DNA from: Thelonectria olida
Lineage: Eukaryota; Ascomycota; Sordariomycetes; Hypocreales; Nectriaceae
Direction: 5' to 3'
DNA: 15,606 nt
Assembly (NCBI GenBank): GCA_020736575.1
Contig: JAGPYM010000151.1
Location: 1 to 15,606 of the forward strand
Shown: one piece after another, positions 1 through 8,776 of the stretch
How positions within the stretch are numbered: the first letter of the stretch is position 1
Layout: each line of letters opens with the position of its first letter
Notes under the pieces: model-generated
Told to the model about the DNA's origin: nothing
Database searches by the model: none
What the model saw: the letters and a program-made list of their open reading frames with translations, nothing else
Position numbers and translations under genes: made by a program

Positions 1-178
1 TGCGGAAGAGGCCCATGGTGACAAGAGGAACCCCAAAGACTTTGATCGATGGAGAGGTCTGGCCTCGCTGGGGACGCAAAAGGAGCGGTTTATGCTAGTG
101 GAACAGGCTCACATTTTGGAAAATTTCAAGGGCAAGGGAGATTTGGTTCCCATTGAGCCCGATGCTGTGACGCTTTAG
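1..178 (+). CDS. 3' end of an unrecognised protein-coding gene (partial)
   Basis: Reading from base 2 there is an open frame of 58 codons ending at TAG 176-178; the start lies outside the window. The other two forward frames stop at once or by about base 104. The residues read like a normal soluble protein: a charged stretch around DKRNPKDFDRWR, then GTQKERFMLVEQAHILENF, ending in PIEPDAVTL. I do not recognise the family and assign no function. There is no membrane segment or Cys pattern in the visible part. The call rests on frame openness and natural amino-acid composition only. A 152-codon open frame on the opposite strand (126-584) starts at GTG and overlaps this end; I regard it as chance. 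Confidence 0.55.
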   Translation, partial: AEEAHGDKRNPKDFDRWRGLASLGTQKERFMLVEQAHILENFKGKGDLVPIEPDAVTL

Positions 179-937
179 AAACCTTTGACGACCCGGGCAA
201 GCGGGTCCCAGAATACACGAGACACTTTCTGAGATTCAGTATGGGAAATCTGCCGCGGCGTGATCGTCTTGGGAATGCACGCCGCCGCGCGACAGTCTCC
301 AGACTTCCGGTCCTCACGATTGGCAAACCCAAACTTGGCAACGGGTGGGTGTGTGGAGGCTTAAGAGGCGGATGAGGGAGATGAAGACCTGGCTTGCTGG
401 CGTAGTGCATAGATGCCAGTGACATTTCTGAAGGATATGGCGGAGATAAGCGCGAAGAGGCGTCAATGAGAGGGCAAGCGATATCCCATTGCGCAGCATC
501 AGCAGCGTGGTAGTAATTCTTGGTCGAGCTGTTTAGGTTGCCTTGATCGCCTGAGCCGCCTGAGCCGTGAAGTTTGGGGTTCACGGTTCACCGCGCGCCG
601 CCGGAGGGGAGGTGGAAAATGTAAGAACCATAAAAGAGACGGTAGAAGTAACCGAGGCAGTCTTCGGGATAACAACGCGCGATCAACTCCATACATACGA
701 CCGCATGAATGGCTGACTCTCAAATACCGTCTACAAGCTCTTGTACCCAGAACTGAACATGGCCAGAAATTTCCAAGGGAGGGAAACATTCCACCGTCTT
801 ATGCTCGATTTGGCGCGTCAAGCCCCCGTGGGTGGGTGGATGTATTGTGAAAATCTGGCGATGACCTCACCTGGCTGCGGATCCTGGCCGGCTGATGACC
901 TCAATCCACTCCACGACCAGAATTGAAATGCACGTAA
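179..937. other. intergenic stretch, no supported gene
   Basis: About 760 bases between the end of the first gene and the decayed - strand relic. Open frames here are short, Arg/Pro/Ser-rich, and mostly start at non-ATG codons; the longest ATG one (789-499, - strand, 96 codons) has no recognisable domain. I see no repeat, RNA gene or clear promoter. Confidence 0.5.
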
Positions 938-1750
938 CTACCTGTGCGTGATTCCGAACTTGTTGGACAACTGCACCCGTTTATACCCGAATCGGTAAAT
1001 CTCGGGACGGCCATAGCAGTCGACATAGGCTCTACGTACCGCCTCTCTGAAGGCTTAGGCCATGTTATCGTGCTTGGTGGGCAAAGGCTGGCCTTTATGA
1101 TCGCATGAGAAGTTTCCCGGATCACCTTTACCGGAACTTGCCCAATAATAGTCGGACGTTGATGTCCTCAATCAGCTCCAGCATGAATGTCATCTCGTAG
1201 TCAGCCTCATTATCGTCGTCTTGTAGGTCTCGCCTGTCGGTTGCGTGAAAGGACCGCGTCAAGTAGAGCCGGACATCGTTTGTGGAGGTCATCCATTGCT
1301 CGGGAAGCTCTCGTCGTTGCGCTTCAGCCATGAACAGAAGGTGGATGTGTTCTGGGCGCAAACATGAGCGAAGCAACGCGGCACAATAACTGACCATCGG
1401 GCATGGGGTGCCAACAAATAGCTCTTCAGATGATGGATCGGCGACTGTAATCGCTCCCAACTGGTGGGAAAGGCCACGTTCGAAGTTCCCTGTTGTATTC
1501 CTTGGTTACCTGTGCTAAAAAGATTCTATCGTTGGTGCATCAACTGGGACAAATCGTTCAACTCTGAATGCGCCGGATCTGGGGGACGCGATAAGATGAG
1601 ATCTAAAGCAGGACACAGTCGGATTGTCCTCGGAAAGACCCTATTATGATCTAAAGGCCTTTTGCTGCGCGGCTGTCCTTAGTGTGGACATGTAATTGTG
1701 TAAGGACCTGCTGCTGGTCGGCGAGTGCGCGCCGAGCCTGCAGCTCCTTA
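938..1750 (-). pseudogene. decayed coding relic of unknown family
   Basis: On the - strand one frame runs from about 1750 down to TAA 1130-1128 and is broken only by stops at 1646-1644 (TAA), 1643-1641 (TAG), 1517-1515 (TAG) and 1508-1506 (TAA). Its longest intact part (about 1505-1131) has natural protein composition, for example RPEHIHLLFMAEAQRRELPE and a later acidic stretch DDDNEADYEMTFMLELIEDI. Near 1135 coding character moves to another frame, which reads on through segments such as FREAVRRAYVDCYGRPEIYR to TAG 940-938, with one more TAA at 1057-1055. Every TAA/TAG is one C-to-T change from CAA/CAG (Gln), the CpA-to-TpA change typical of RIP. There is no ATG at a sensible start. I do not recognise the family; a transposon protein is possible from context. 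Introns could explain some breaks, but paired adjacent stops argue for decay. Confidence 0.45.
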
Positions 1751-1909
1751 TAGGCTGGTGTGTGGTGCAGTTCTCTCACGCAGTGAGATAAGTGGTTGAT
1801 CTTTTTGGCTTCGCCGGATAGGTCTATTGACGGGCGAGTCACACCACGCTAACCCTTACAAATTGCGCATCTGGATTAGCTAATAATATTGGCCGTGGTT
1901 TGTTATATC

Positions 1910-2499
1910 TTTTATTTTATTTATTTTAATTTTATTTTATTTATTTTATTTATTTTAATTTTATTTATTTTATTTATTTTATTTATTTTATTTATTTTAT
2001 TTATTTTATTTATTTTATTTATTTTATTTATTTTATTTATTTTATTTATTTTATTTATTTTATTTATTTTATTTATTTTATTTATTTTATTTATTTTATT
2101 TATTTTATTTATTTTATTTATTTTATTTATTTTATTTATTTTATTTATTTTATTTATTTTATTTATTTTATTTATTTTATTTATTTTATTTATTTTATTT
2201 ATTTTATTTATTTTATTTATTTTATTTATTTTATTTATTTTATTTATTTTATTTATTTTATTTATTTTATTTATTTTATTTATTTTATTTATTTTATTTA
2301 TTTTATTTATTTTATTTATTTTATTTATTTTATTTATTTTATTTATTTTATTTATTTTATTTATTTTATTTATTTTATTTATTTTATTTATTTTATTTAT
2401 TTTATTTATTTTATTTATTTTATTTATTTTATTTATTTTATTTATTTTATTTATTTTATTTATTTATTTTATTTATTTTATTTATTTATTTATTTTATT
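1910..2499. repeat. 9-bp AT-only satellite, 55 perfect copies
   Basis: Bases 1910-2499 contain only A and T. The core, 1964-2458, is 55 perfect tandem copies of TTTATTTTA (a TTTA step joined to a TTTTA step). It is flanked by imperfect copies: 1910-1963, with AATTTT interruptions, and 2459-2499, where units shorten to TTTA steps. Because the unit is three codons long, the + strand reads Phe-Ile-Leu without stops for about 190 residues and simulates a 224-codon gene (1889-2563); that frame is an artefact of periodicity. The array ends a few bases before the protease relic begins. Confidence 0.97.
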
Positions 2500-2502
2500 C
2501 CT

Positions 2503-3210
2503 AATAATAGAAAAGAGTGTAAAAAGCCACCAGCCGCAGGCGAAAGTCATCTTCCTATGCTAGCACTAACAGATAGCTTTATCCCGATTGCCAACTGGTG
2601 CAGGAACAGCACCACAGGTTCAGCAACCATGACAAGCCCATCATCGTGGCGAACTCGAAGTCCAATGACATGTGAGGGACAAGACAACGGCCTAAACGAA
2701 GCGATTCCGAGTCCCAGAATCTGAGAATGTCGCAGGCTAAACGACGAAGACGTTCAATGGTTTATGCAGAAACTCGTCCTCCTACGGGCCACGAGCGCAA
2801 ACTTCGTGGACTCTCTCCTCGCCCGAACCAAACTGGCGGCCTCTAAAGAAGCACGACTGTAGGATGCCTTAACTATTATTATACTGCTGCACTTGAGGGA
2901 AAGGGAGCATTGGGCGCTTCTTACTTTGGACGTCCAGTCAAAGTCACTGGCTTTATTCGACTCTTTACCCGGGGATAATGCTGTTGAGATTGAAGCACTT
3001 GTTAGAGATGTTTGCAGATAGTCGCTCCGTGCCTTTCAGATTGACGGCTCAATCCTCAAGTCGCAGCAATGTCCACGCCAGAGCAATGGCAAGGATTGCG
3101 GAGTTGGGTTATTAGTTAACACCATCTATGTCCTCACAGGGAGGGCGCTTCTGCCCACCTCCTACTGCAATTACGAACTCTGGCGTAGAGTTATTTTCGC
3201 CATGATACTC
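2503..3210 (+). pseudogene. Ulp1-like (C48) cysteine protease relic
   Basis: One + strand frame carries a C48/Ulp1 SUMO-protease-type catalytic domain broken only by TGA 2722-2724, TAG 2860-2862 and TAG 3019-3021. Visible in order: the family entry motif RLNDEDVQWFMQKL (from 2734), a hydrophobic strand before HW with the catalytic His at 2908-2910, FDSLPG with the catalytic Asp at 2959-2961 exactly 17 residues after the His (as in yeast Ulp1), and CPRQSNGKDCGV with the oxyanion Gln at 3079-3081 and catalytic Cys at 3097-3099, six residues apart as in Ulp1. It ends in a YELWRRVIFAMIL-like tail near 3210. About 72 codons upstream (2503-2721) are open but unrecognised. Free-standing Ulp1 domains of this kind are common in transposon-borne genes. 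All three stops are one C-to-T change from Arg or Gln codons. It is not functional as written. Confidence 0.85.
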
Positions 3211-3966
3211 TCTGAAGCTGACTTTTCGTCTTGGCAGCCATCCCAGTACACCCATGCAGACATATTTCCGCAAGGAAAACATAAAGCAATATCCCGGCGC
3301 ACTAGACCGGATGATCTTCCATTTCCGCTTGCAACATCCAAATACGTGCTCAACAATAGTACGAAGCCGGTCATAATACAAGTTATATAATTCCTTTTTG
3401 TTCTCTAGCTGCCATGCCACATCCCTCCAATCTCGAACATGATAGAACATTCAAGCATAGGGAATCATGATACCTTTTCGCGCCCTGGAGGTCAACAGCT
3501 GCAAATACGTTCCGAGATGTCGTGTTTTCCCTTGATCAAACCGCTTCTGCAGCCGCGGCGGAATATCAGCTGGAATACGCATGCCGTCAAAAGCCCCGAC
3601 GGTGCTGCCGAGCTGCATATGAGCGATCGAATTCGATGAAGGGACTGAGATCTTTCGGCTATGGCTGACAGATAAAACGGGTCTGTTATTGCCTCATGGG
3701 ATCGGTACGCGTATGGAATGTTCTAGAAAATGTGCTTTAACTGACTTTGAACCAACATGCAGCGTTTCTTTGAGGCTTCTTTTCATGCGAAATAGGTGTT
3801 TGAACATCAAGTTGGGGGTCATCAAGAATTCGCATGCATTGTTGACTTGCAATCCCTGTTGGAGGTTGCGTGCCAGGACATTCCTCAGGTCCTCATCATA
3901 TTTATGTTCGATGACGATGTTCTCAATAAAGGCCGATATGAGCCCCAATGCCATCGAATCAGTCAT
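3190..3966 (-). pseudogene. PIF/Harbinger-type (DDE_4) transposase relic
   Basis: A single - strand frame runs from ATG 3966-3964 to about 3190 (final stop TAA 3114-3112), broken by TGA 3696-3694 and TGA 3453-3451. Features in order: an N-terminal helical part with LMTPNLMFKHLFRMKRSL, the first catalytic Asp in VGAFDGMRIPADIP (Asp codon 3588-3586), a YARMFYHVRDW segment, NKKELYNL, then the catalytic Glu in TIVEHVFGCCKRKWKII (codon 3351-3349), and an EYHGEN tail. This order is that of PIF/Harbinger (HARBI1-like) transposases. The spacing between first Asp and YHVRDW is only about 45 residues, far shorter than usual, and the block holding the second catalytic Asp (YLxDxGY) is not present: YLQLLTS stands where it would be. 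The element is therefore internally deleted as well as stop-broken. Terminal inverted repeats were not found. Confidence 0.78.
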
Positions 3967-4337
3967 ATTTCGTGGTGTCGAGCAACATGTCCGTCATTTT
4001 GACCTCTGCCCATACTTTAGCACACGTTAACCTTCTACTAGACATCTCATCTTTGCTTCGCAAGCACACACTCTTTGGGGTCTCTATCTCATTAATCGCC
4101 ACATTTTTCACGTTAAACTGCGAACAACCCTCTGACCGTGCTCCTGAGGTCTTGTGATATTGGAGGCTAGCACAGCACATGCTAGAATTTTCCTCCCCCC
4201 GACCTGGACGCAATCCACCAACACTGGACGAACCAGGTCGGGTTATTGTTACCATCTCAATTCATCCCTGTGGTTCCCTCCCATCATCACCGCCCCACCC
4301 ACTACAGCGAGCTATGGGACGGTCGCCATTCTGCACT
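3967..4337. other. region upstream of the Harbinger relic, no supported gene
   Basis: Open frames up to 98 codons (4255-3959, - strand) occur but have no recognisable domain, and the longest starts at a non-ATG codon. The stretch may contain the 5' part of the transposon (a WAEVKMTDMLLD segment near 4000 vaguely recalls Myb/SANT-like domains of such elements), but this is too weak to annotate. Confidence 0.4.
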
Positions 4338-4569
4338 GATGGGTGTTGACGGGGAAGCCCCAGACACGTGGGACTAGCCATAGGTGAGTGACATGTCTCG
4401 CCGAGGCAAACAGTAGAAGACGGTGATACATACCTGGTGGTCTTGTGCGCCGATGGGAGGTCGATGAGAAAGCGGTAGACACTTGGAACTGGCAATAGGT
4501 GAGTGAGATGTCCAGCCAAGGCAAACAGTGATGGATGGGAATACATAGATACGCGTGGGTCTTGTGCGC
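4338..4569. repeat. diverged tandem duplication, unit about 115-118 bp
   Basis: Copy one is 4338-4451 and copy two 4452-4569. Shared blocks in the same order are GATGGG at 4338/4452, AGACAC plus GG-ACT, ATAGGTGAGTGA at 4380/4495, GCCNAGGCAAACAGT, an ATACAT block, and TCTTGTGCGC at 4441/4560. Offsets of 114 to 119 bases between matched blocks show small indels. The rest of the unit is substituted. No coding role is apparent. Confidence 0.75.
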
Positions 4570-4631
4570 TGGAAGTGGTAAGTTGGTGCGAGTTAGCAAG
4601 GGCAGTTTCGCTCTCTAGTGTCTAGTTTATT

Positions 4632-4678
4632 ATAATTAGAGGAGAGGAAGCGATAAGAATAGAATAATCTCTAATTAT
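4632..4678. repeat. AT-rich inverted repeat, 10-bp perfect arms
   Basis: ATAATTAGAG at 4632-4641 is the exact reverse complement of CTCTAATTAT at 4669-4678, with a 27-base spacer. It lies at the start of a strongly AT-rich patch (about 4620-4735) flanked by normal-composition DNA. It could be a transposon end or a cruciform-prone sequence; no target-site duplication was identified. Confidence 0.5.
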
Positions 4679-5299
4679 TATTTATTATTTAATTTATAAA
4701 AAGCCAATTAGCTATTTAAATATTCACTTACTAGCGAGCTCGAATGTGGGCTAAGAATGCCTTGGTAATAGCTTCGCCCTGTAATCCCCTCCCATGCTAT
4801 TAAAAGCAAAACGTTAATGCGAGACCAAGCGGGTCTTCGGCAAAGCTGCCGAGCCCGGGCTGAATCCCATGCTATTGTTACACGGCGCCCAGTAGGTTTA
4901 TTCTCCGGATCAGAGCTAACTCCAGTGGCCACTGGTCGGCGAAAGGGAGGCTCAATGTCAGGGTTTGATGGTTCATAATGGCATCGATCGTTGTAATGCT
5001 ACCTTGGGAATGACCAAGTCACTTGGAGCTGACCTGAGAAGTCAGAGCGACTAGGTTTCTGGGCTGACTTACATGCAAGTTAAACACAACAGTGGTATCT
5101 ACTGTTTTTGTGGAAATTGGGCTGCGCTATCTAAGAATCTCGACGAAGGGACACATCGGCCGATCTCAAGCCTTGGTTCCATCTCTGGCCATGTGCTTTC
5201 AAGACCCCCTCATCGTTAACGCTGTCCCATTTCTTGCTTAGCATGCTGGTCAGAGATCGGGGCACGATTTAGCTACGTCGGCGCATGATTTAGCATATT

Positions 5300-5310
5300 T
5301 CTATATATAC
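5300..5310 (+). promoter_or_regulatory. TATA-like element
   Basis: A TCTATATATAC run just before ATG 5313. It is only a few bases from that ATG, which is too close for a usual fungal TATA box, so either transcription serves a later ATG or the match is chance. Confidence 0.2.
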
Positions 5311-5312
5311 AC

Positions 5313-5756
5313 ATGCTTCTTTCATCGGGCGAGTTATTCCTAATACTCCTGTAAGTATACTGTACTTCTTATGTGGCCCGTGTTAGGAAGTTGTGCTTGT
5401 CCTCTTAACCCTTGTCACGTTTATTCTCCTCCGTTGGCGGTGAATGAAGCACGAGACGCAAACAGACATTCCTCGACGCTTATTGCTTGATCTGTGATGC
5501 AAAGAGTAACTGTAGACTATATTCCCCTCTTTCCAAACTGACTTATCTAAAGCAAGTGGTTATTACCCCGTCGAAGGACATGGTCACACACCAGAAAGAG
5601 GAGGCTGGCGCACCTGGGCCCTTTCAATACGATTCCCGGCACCTACCCAATGATGCACTAAAAGATTATCTACGAAGCACATTGCACGCCAACATCAACA
5701 CGTACCATTTGACCCCCAAGGCGGCTCAGGAGCAAGTGCGGAACACGGCGCAATAA
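5313..5756 (+). CDS. tentative two-exon gene, unknown product
   Basis: ATG 5313 opens a 12-codon exon (MLLSSGELFLIL plus two bases) ending at a perfect GTAAGT donor at 5351. Splicing to the AG at 5448-5449 gives a 99-nt intron with a CTTAAC branch-like site at 5403, and joins in frame to an open frame that runs to TAA 5754-5756. The total would be about 115 residues. The downstream part includes GAPGPFQYDSRHLPNDALKD and a C-terminal LTPKAAQEQVRNTAQ. The alternative is an unspliced 58-residue frame from ATG 5580. I recognise no family. The hydrophobic first exon could be the start of a signal sequence, but it is very short. Evidence is limited to the donor site and frame compatibility. Confidence 0.22.
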
Positions 5757-6419
5757 TCCAACAGTGAACAGCCACAGGCTCTGATGGGGCGATTGAGTAA
5801 ATACATTGGAGGTTAGTCCTATCGTAACTCAATGTCCAACGGGAAAGATGTGATAACTGAGCCAGGTTGAGAGAAGCAGCACGGAAGGACTAACAGCTCG
5901 AATTTATAGCCTTCCGGAAGTATGCGCTGGCTTCCACTGGGGATACGCGATGAGCTTGACATCGGCAGTATTCGTACTACTAGAATGCCACAACGAAGCT
6001 CATCGACGGATTACAACGCCAACTGCAGGCGCCATGGCCAGGGTCAAACGAGCATCAGCTTGGAGTCATAAACCGAATAGAGCGAGTCCCTGGCGCGAAC
6101 AACCGTCAAGAGAGCTGTGGCCAGGTTAACATTGGAGTCGATTTCACCGCCTGGCCTGTAAAGGACAAGCAGAGGCAAAGTCGCCATGAGCTATCTGGAT
6201 TGTTTTGCCTCTCCTGCTTCAAATTTTACATAGATACCAGGTGGCTATCGTTACAAACGCATCGTTGTCGTCCCTAGCTTCCAGTTGTGAGATCGCCCTC
6301 CAGCAGATGGGCTACACGATCCCCCAGATCAAGGCCTCACTGTCGAGAATAAGAGTATCCAGTCATCCCTTCTTGGTGATCTGTTTCAGGTTGTAAACGG
6401 TGCTCAGCTTTGTCAGGGT
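5757..6419. other. intergenic or decayed sequence, no supported gene
   Basis: Open stretches exist in both directions, for example about 83 codons on + from 5983, and 63 codons on + at 6205-6396. None has an ATG in a good context together with a recognisable motif. Both strands of 6210-6400 look equally coding-like, so neither is called. Confidence 0.4.
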
Positions 6420-6726
6420 GTGGTGCCCCTCGGCTTGGCCGAGAGGGATTGGACGGTAGCCAAGAAGTACTTTGTGTTGGCGTTTCTAGCTTCGCCGTGA
6501 TGGACAGGGTAGAGGGCACATTAGTATCAACACAAAGTTAAGCTTCCATGCTGAGGACGCCTCCCATTCCCTTGACCGTCTCCGCTTGGTAGTGAGGAAG
6601 AAAAGGGTTGTCAAGACCGACGAGACTGTAGAAGCCGGTTACCTGTTTAGATACCCCTTGCGAATGTCGGTAAGTCTCACCAACACAACTGGCTAGGTGA
6701 TGAATGAAGACCCCAAGCACACGCAA
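6420..6726 (-). pseudogene. possible polyketide-synthase thioesterase relic
   Basis: On the - strand the frame 6726-6538 contains GFYSLVGLDNPFLPHY followed by MGGVLSMEA, and a second frame (about 6507-6412) contains ANTKYFLATVQSLSAKPRG. In fungal polyketide-synthase thioesterase domains, a GLDNPF-like strand near the N-terminus is followed by the GWSxGG(V/I)xxFE nucleophile motif and later by an HFxATVxAL helix before a Pro-rich stretch. The order and wording fit. The nucleophile Ser and its GWS context are missing, large parts are absent, and the pieces sit in different frames, so this would be a fragment. No acyl carrier or ketosynthase domain is seen nearby. An alpha/beta-hydrolase of another kind or chance similarity remains possible. 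Confidence 0.27.
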
Positions 6727-8776
6727 TTACCCATGTTTGATCAAAGACGCCAACACAGCTGCACACAACGGATAAAGAGAGACGCTGAGCCTCGATGGGT
6801 TCCGGCTAACAACATGTTCCCGTCCAAAAATGAGCGGAAGAAGGCCAAAACAGCAAAGACGAGTGCCAAGGGAAGAGTAACAGTGCCAGTAGCTATTCCT
6901 GAAGATAGAGGAAATAGGCGAGTCCGAGGACAGATCTGGTGAAGGAACAACGTCGCTGTGATTCTTTCACGTTCAAGGCACCGCTAGATTTCTGCAACAT
7001 ATCAAGGATCTCAAAATCAGGTTAATAATAGTAGATTAACTAAAGGCCCATCGATAATAAACCACAGGCTCATTCCAGTTTCTGCGTCCTGTCGATGCGT
7101 AAGCATTGACTATTGTCGCGTAAGACAGGATAAATACAGGGTCACTGATGTTATTGGCGTGTTTTGGCTGATTGCGGCCGTGTTTCGCACGCAGAGGGCA
7201 AACAAAGGATGCATCAGAGAGCCTCTGATGTCAATATTCGTTTCGGTCTGTAGGACAGTGTGCCTGCGCCTGTCCACCCTTGTGAGTCAAGAATGAAGGT
7301 TTGTGTCTAGTTTTCAGCTGGAGCATCATCCTCCTGACATGATCTGATCCCATTAAGATTTGTCTACGACTCGGCTCCAAGCGCGACCGACGGCGACGGC
7401 ATTTTGTGTATGGCCCGAAGCGCACTCCACTCTCACGCGGATGAGCGGGCGGGAACAGGCATGAAAGAGAGTCTGAGGCCATCCGGAAGCAAGACGCCAC
7501 CATCGAATGTCAACTTGGGTACATCACGACAGTCAGCCAGATAAACTCATGTGCATGGTGGTGGTGCCGGGCTTGTAGTGGTAACCGCATCAATAAAGTT
7601 GCAGCCTTCAGGGAAGTGAAGAGTTGATACGACGACTTCTTAATGGATGTTCGGCCGGCCGCTAATGAGTGCGGATCCAAGACTCGGAGACTGGGTGGTT
7701 TGCAGCATACCAATCTGAGATGTTGATCCATCTCACTGTCACAAGGAATTGAGATGTTCAGCTGCTATGGCTCGACATCGATTCATGTCCGCACGCCAAT
7801 GGACGACAATACCTATCCCCGAGTCCGGGTAGTTCTTCAATTCTTTCCACGACCCTGGTATGCCTCATCTCCGATCCCATCATCTAGCGGCCCTCTAGGG
7901 TAGGGGCTGGCAAGAGGGGCATCACATTCGTTATCAACTTGAACTATCAGCAATTGGTTTCATGATGGTAGGTACTGTAGAGAGCATCTAACTAGAAAAT
8001 ACCAGGAACAGTTTTCCCCACGGAGGCGGTAGCAGAACTCTGAGCTACCATATATATTGATATTTGGGGCGTAAGGCATCAATGCGCGCAGTGATTCTTC
8101 TGCCAGACACACGTGAAGGCGAGGTGTTAACCAGTCAAGTATTTTTCATCATCTACATTACTGAAGTGACCGACTCAACAGTCCGGTTCAAGCGGTAATC
8201 GGTTCAATGCTGGATATCAACCGACATCAAAACCGGAGAGTCTCAGCAAAACTACAGAGGCGAGTCTGGGCAAACATGTCGGCGACCAGATCTGGAAAAT
8301 GGATGCGCCAAAACGCTTTCTTTATGGTTGGGGCTGCCAAGCTTATTTACATGACATTCCGCGGTCTAGAATGACGATGGAGGCGCCGCCCTCCCCCCAG
8401 CCAATTGATTCACGAGGTTCAGCAAGCGGGTCGTGTCTCAGAGGTGATATCTGTAAGGCACACGCAGAGGCAGCGACTTTAGGGTCGATCGGCAAGGATG
8501 AAGCTGGATGGTCCAAATGACCCCAGCCACATTCCACAACGCTTCCGAGATCCGAGAGGAGAGGCAACGGGCCACTCCAAGGCGAGGGCACTTGCATGAG
8601 CTGTGCGTGGCCTCGATGTTTACACTGCATCTTAGTGCACGGTCATGTATTCAAGCACAGTACGCGACCGAGAACGCGTCTACCTCCGAGGTAGGTGGTA
8701 CCTACTGGCACTTGGTATTCCAAATTCAACCTCACATCTGCACTCTATGAATGGAAGCTAGCACTTATCCACCAAC
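6727..8776. other. long stretch without a supported gene
   Basis: About 2 kb. The most open piece is a - strand frame from ATG 7731 to 7231 with one TGA (7512-7510); its composition (Arg/Ser/Pro/His-rich) is not convincing and no domain is seen. An ATG frame of 73 codons lies at 8299-8520 (+). Short repeated motifs occur: CGGTTCAA twice near 8183 and 8199, and the palindrome-like GTAGGTGGTACCTAC near 8691. Nothing here supports a firm annotation. Confidence 0.4.

Noticed and set aside
126..584. 152-codon - strand frame
   Set aside because: Starts at GTG, overlaps the 3' end of the better supported + strand gene, and has Pro/Ser/Arg-rich composition without a domain.
1889..2563. 224-codon + frame of repeating Phe-Ile-Leu, looking like a membrane protein
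   Set aside because: It is simply the 9-bp AT satellite read as three codons; it starts at a non-ATG codon, and nothing outside the repeat is conserved-looking.
3202..3390. 62-codon + frame continuing past the protease relic
   Set aside because: Beyond about 3210 it is antisense to the recognisable Harbinger transposase segment, so it is not a real continuation.
4829..4875. Possible tRNA or SINE from a B-box-like GGGCTGAATCCC and a nearby hairpin
   Set aside because: No A box, no acceptor stem, and only a partial match to the B-box consensus.
7231..7731. - strand frame of 166 codons with a single TGA
   Set aside because: Composition is Arg/Ser/Pro/His-rich, with no motif; one stop in a random frame of this length is not strong evidence of a pseudogene.
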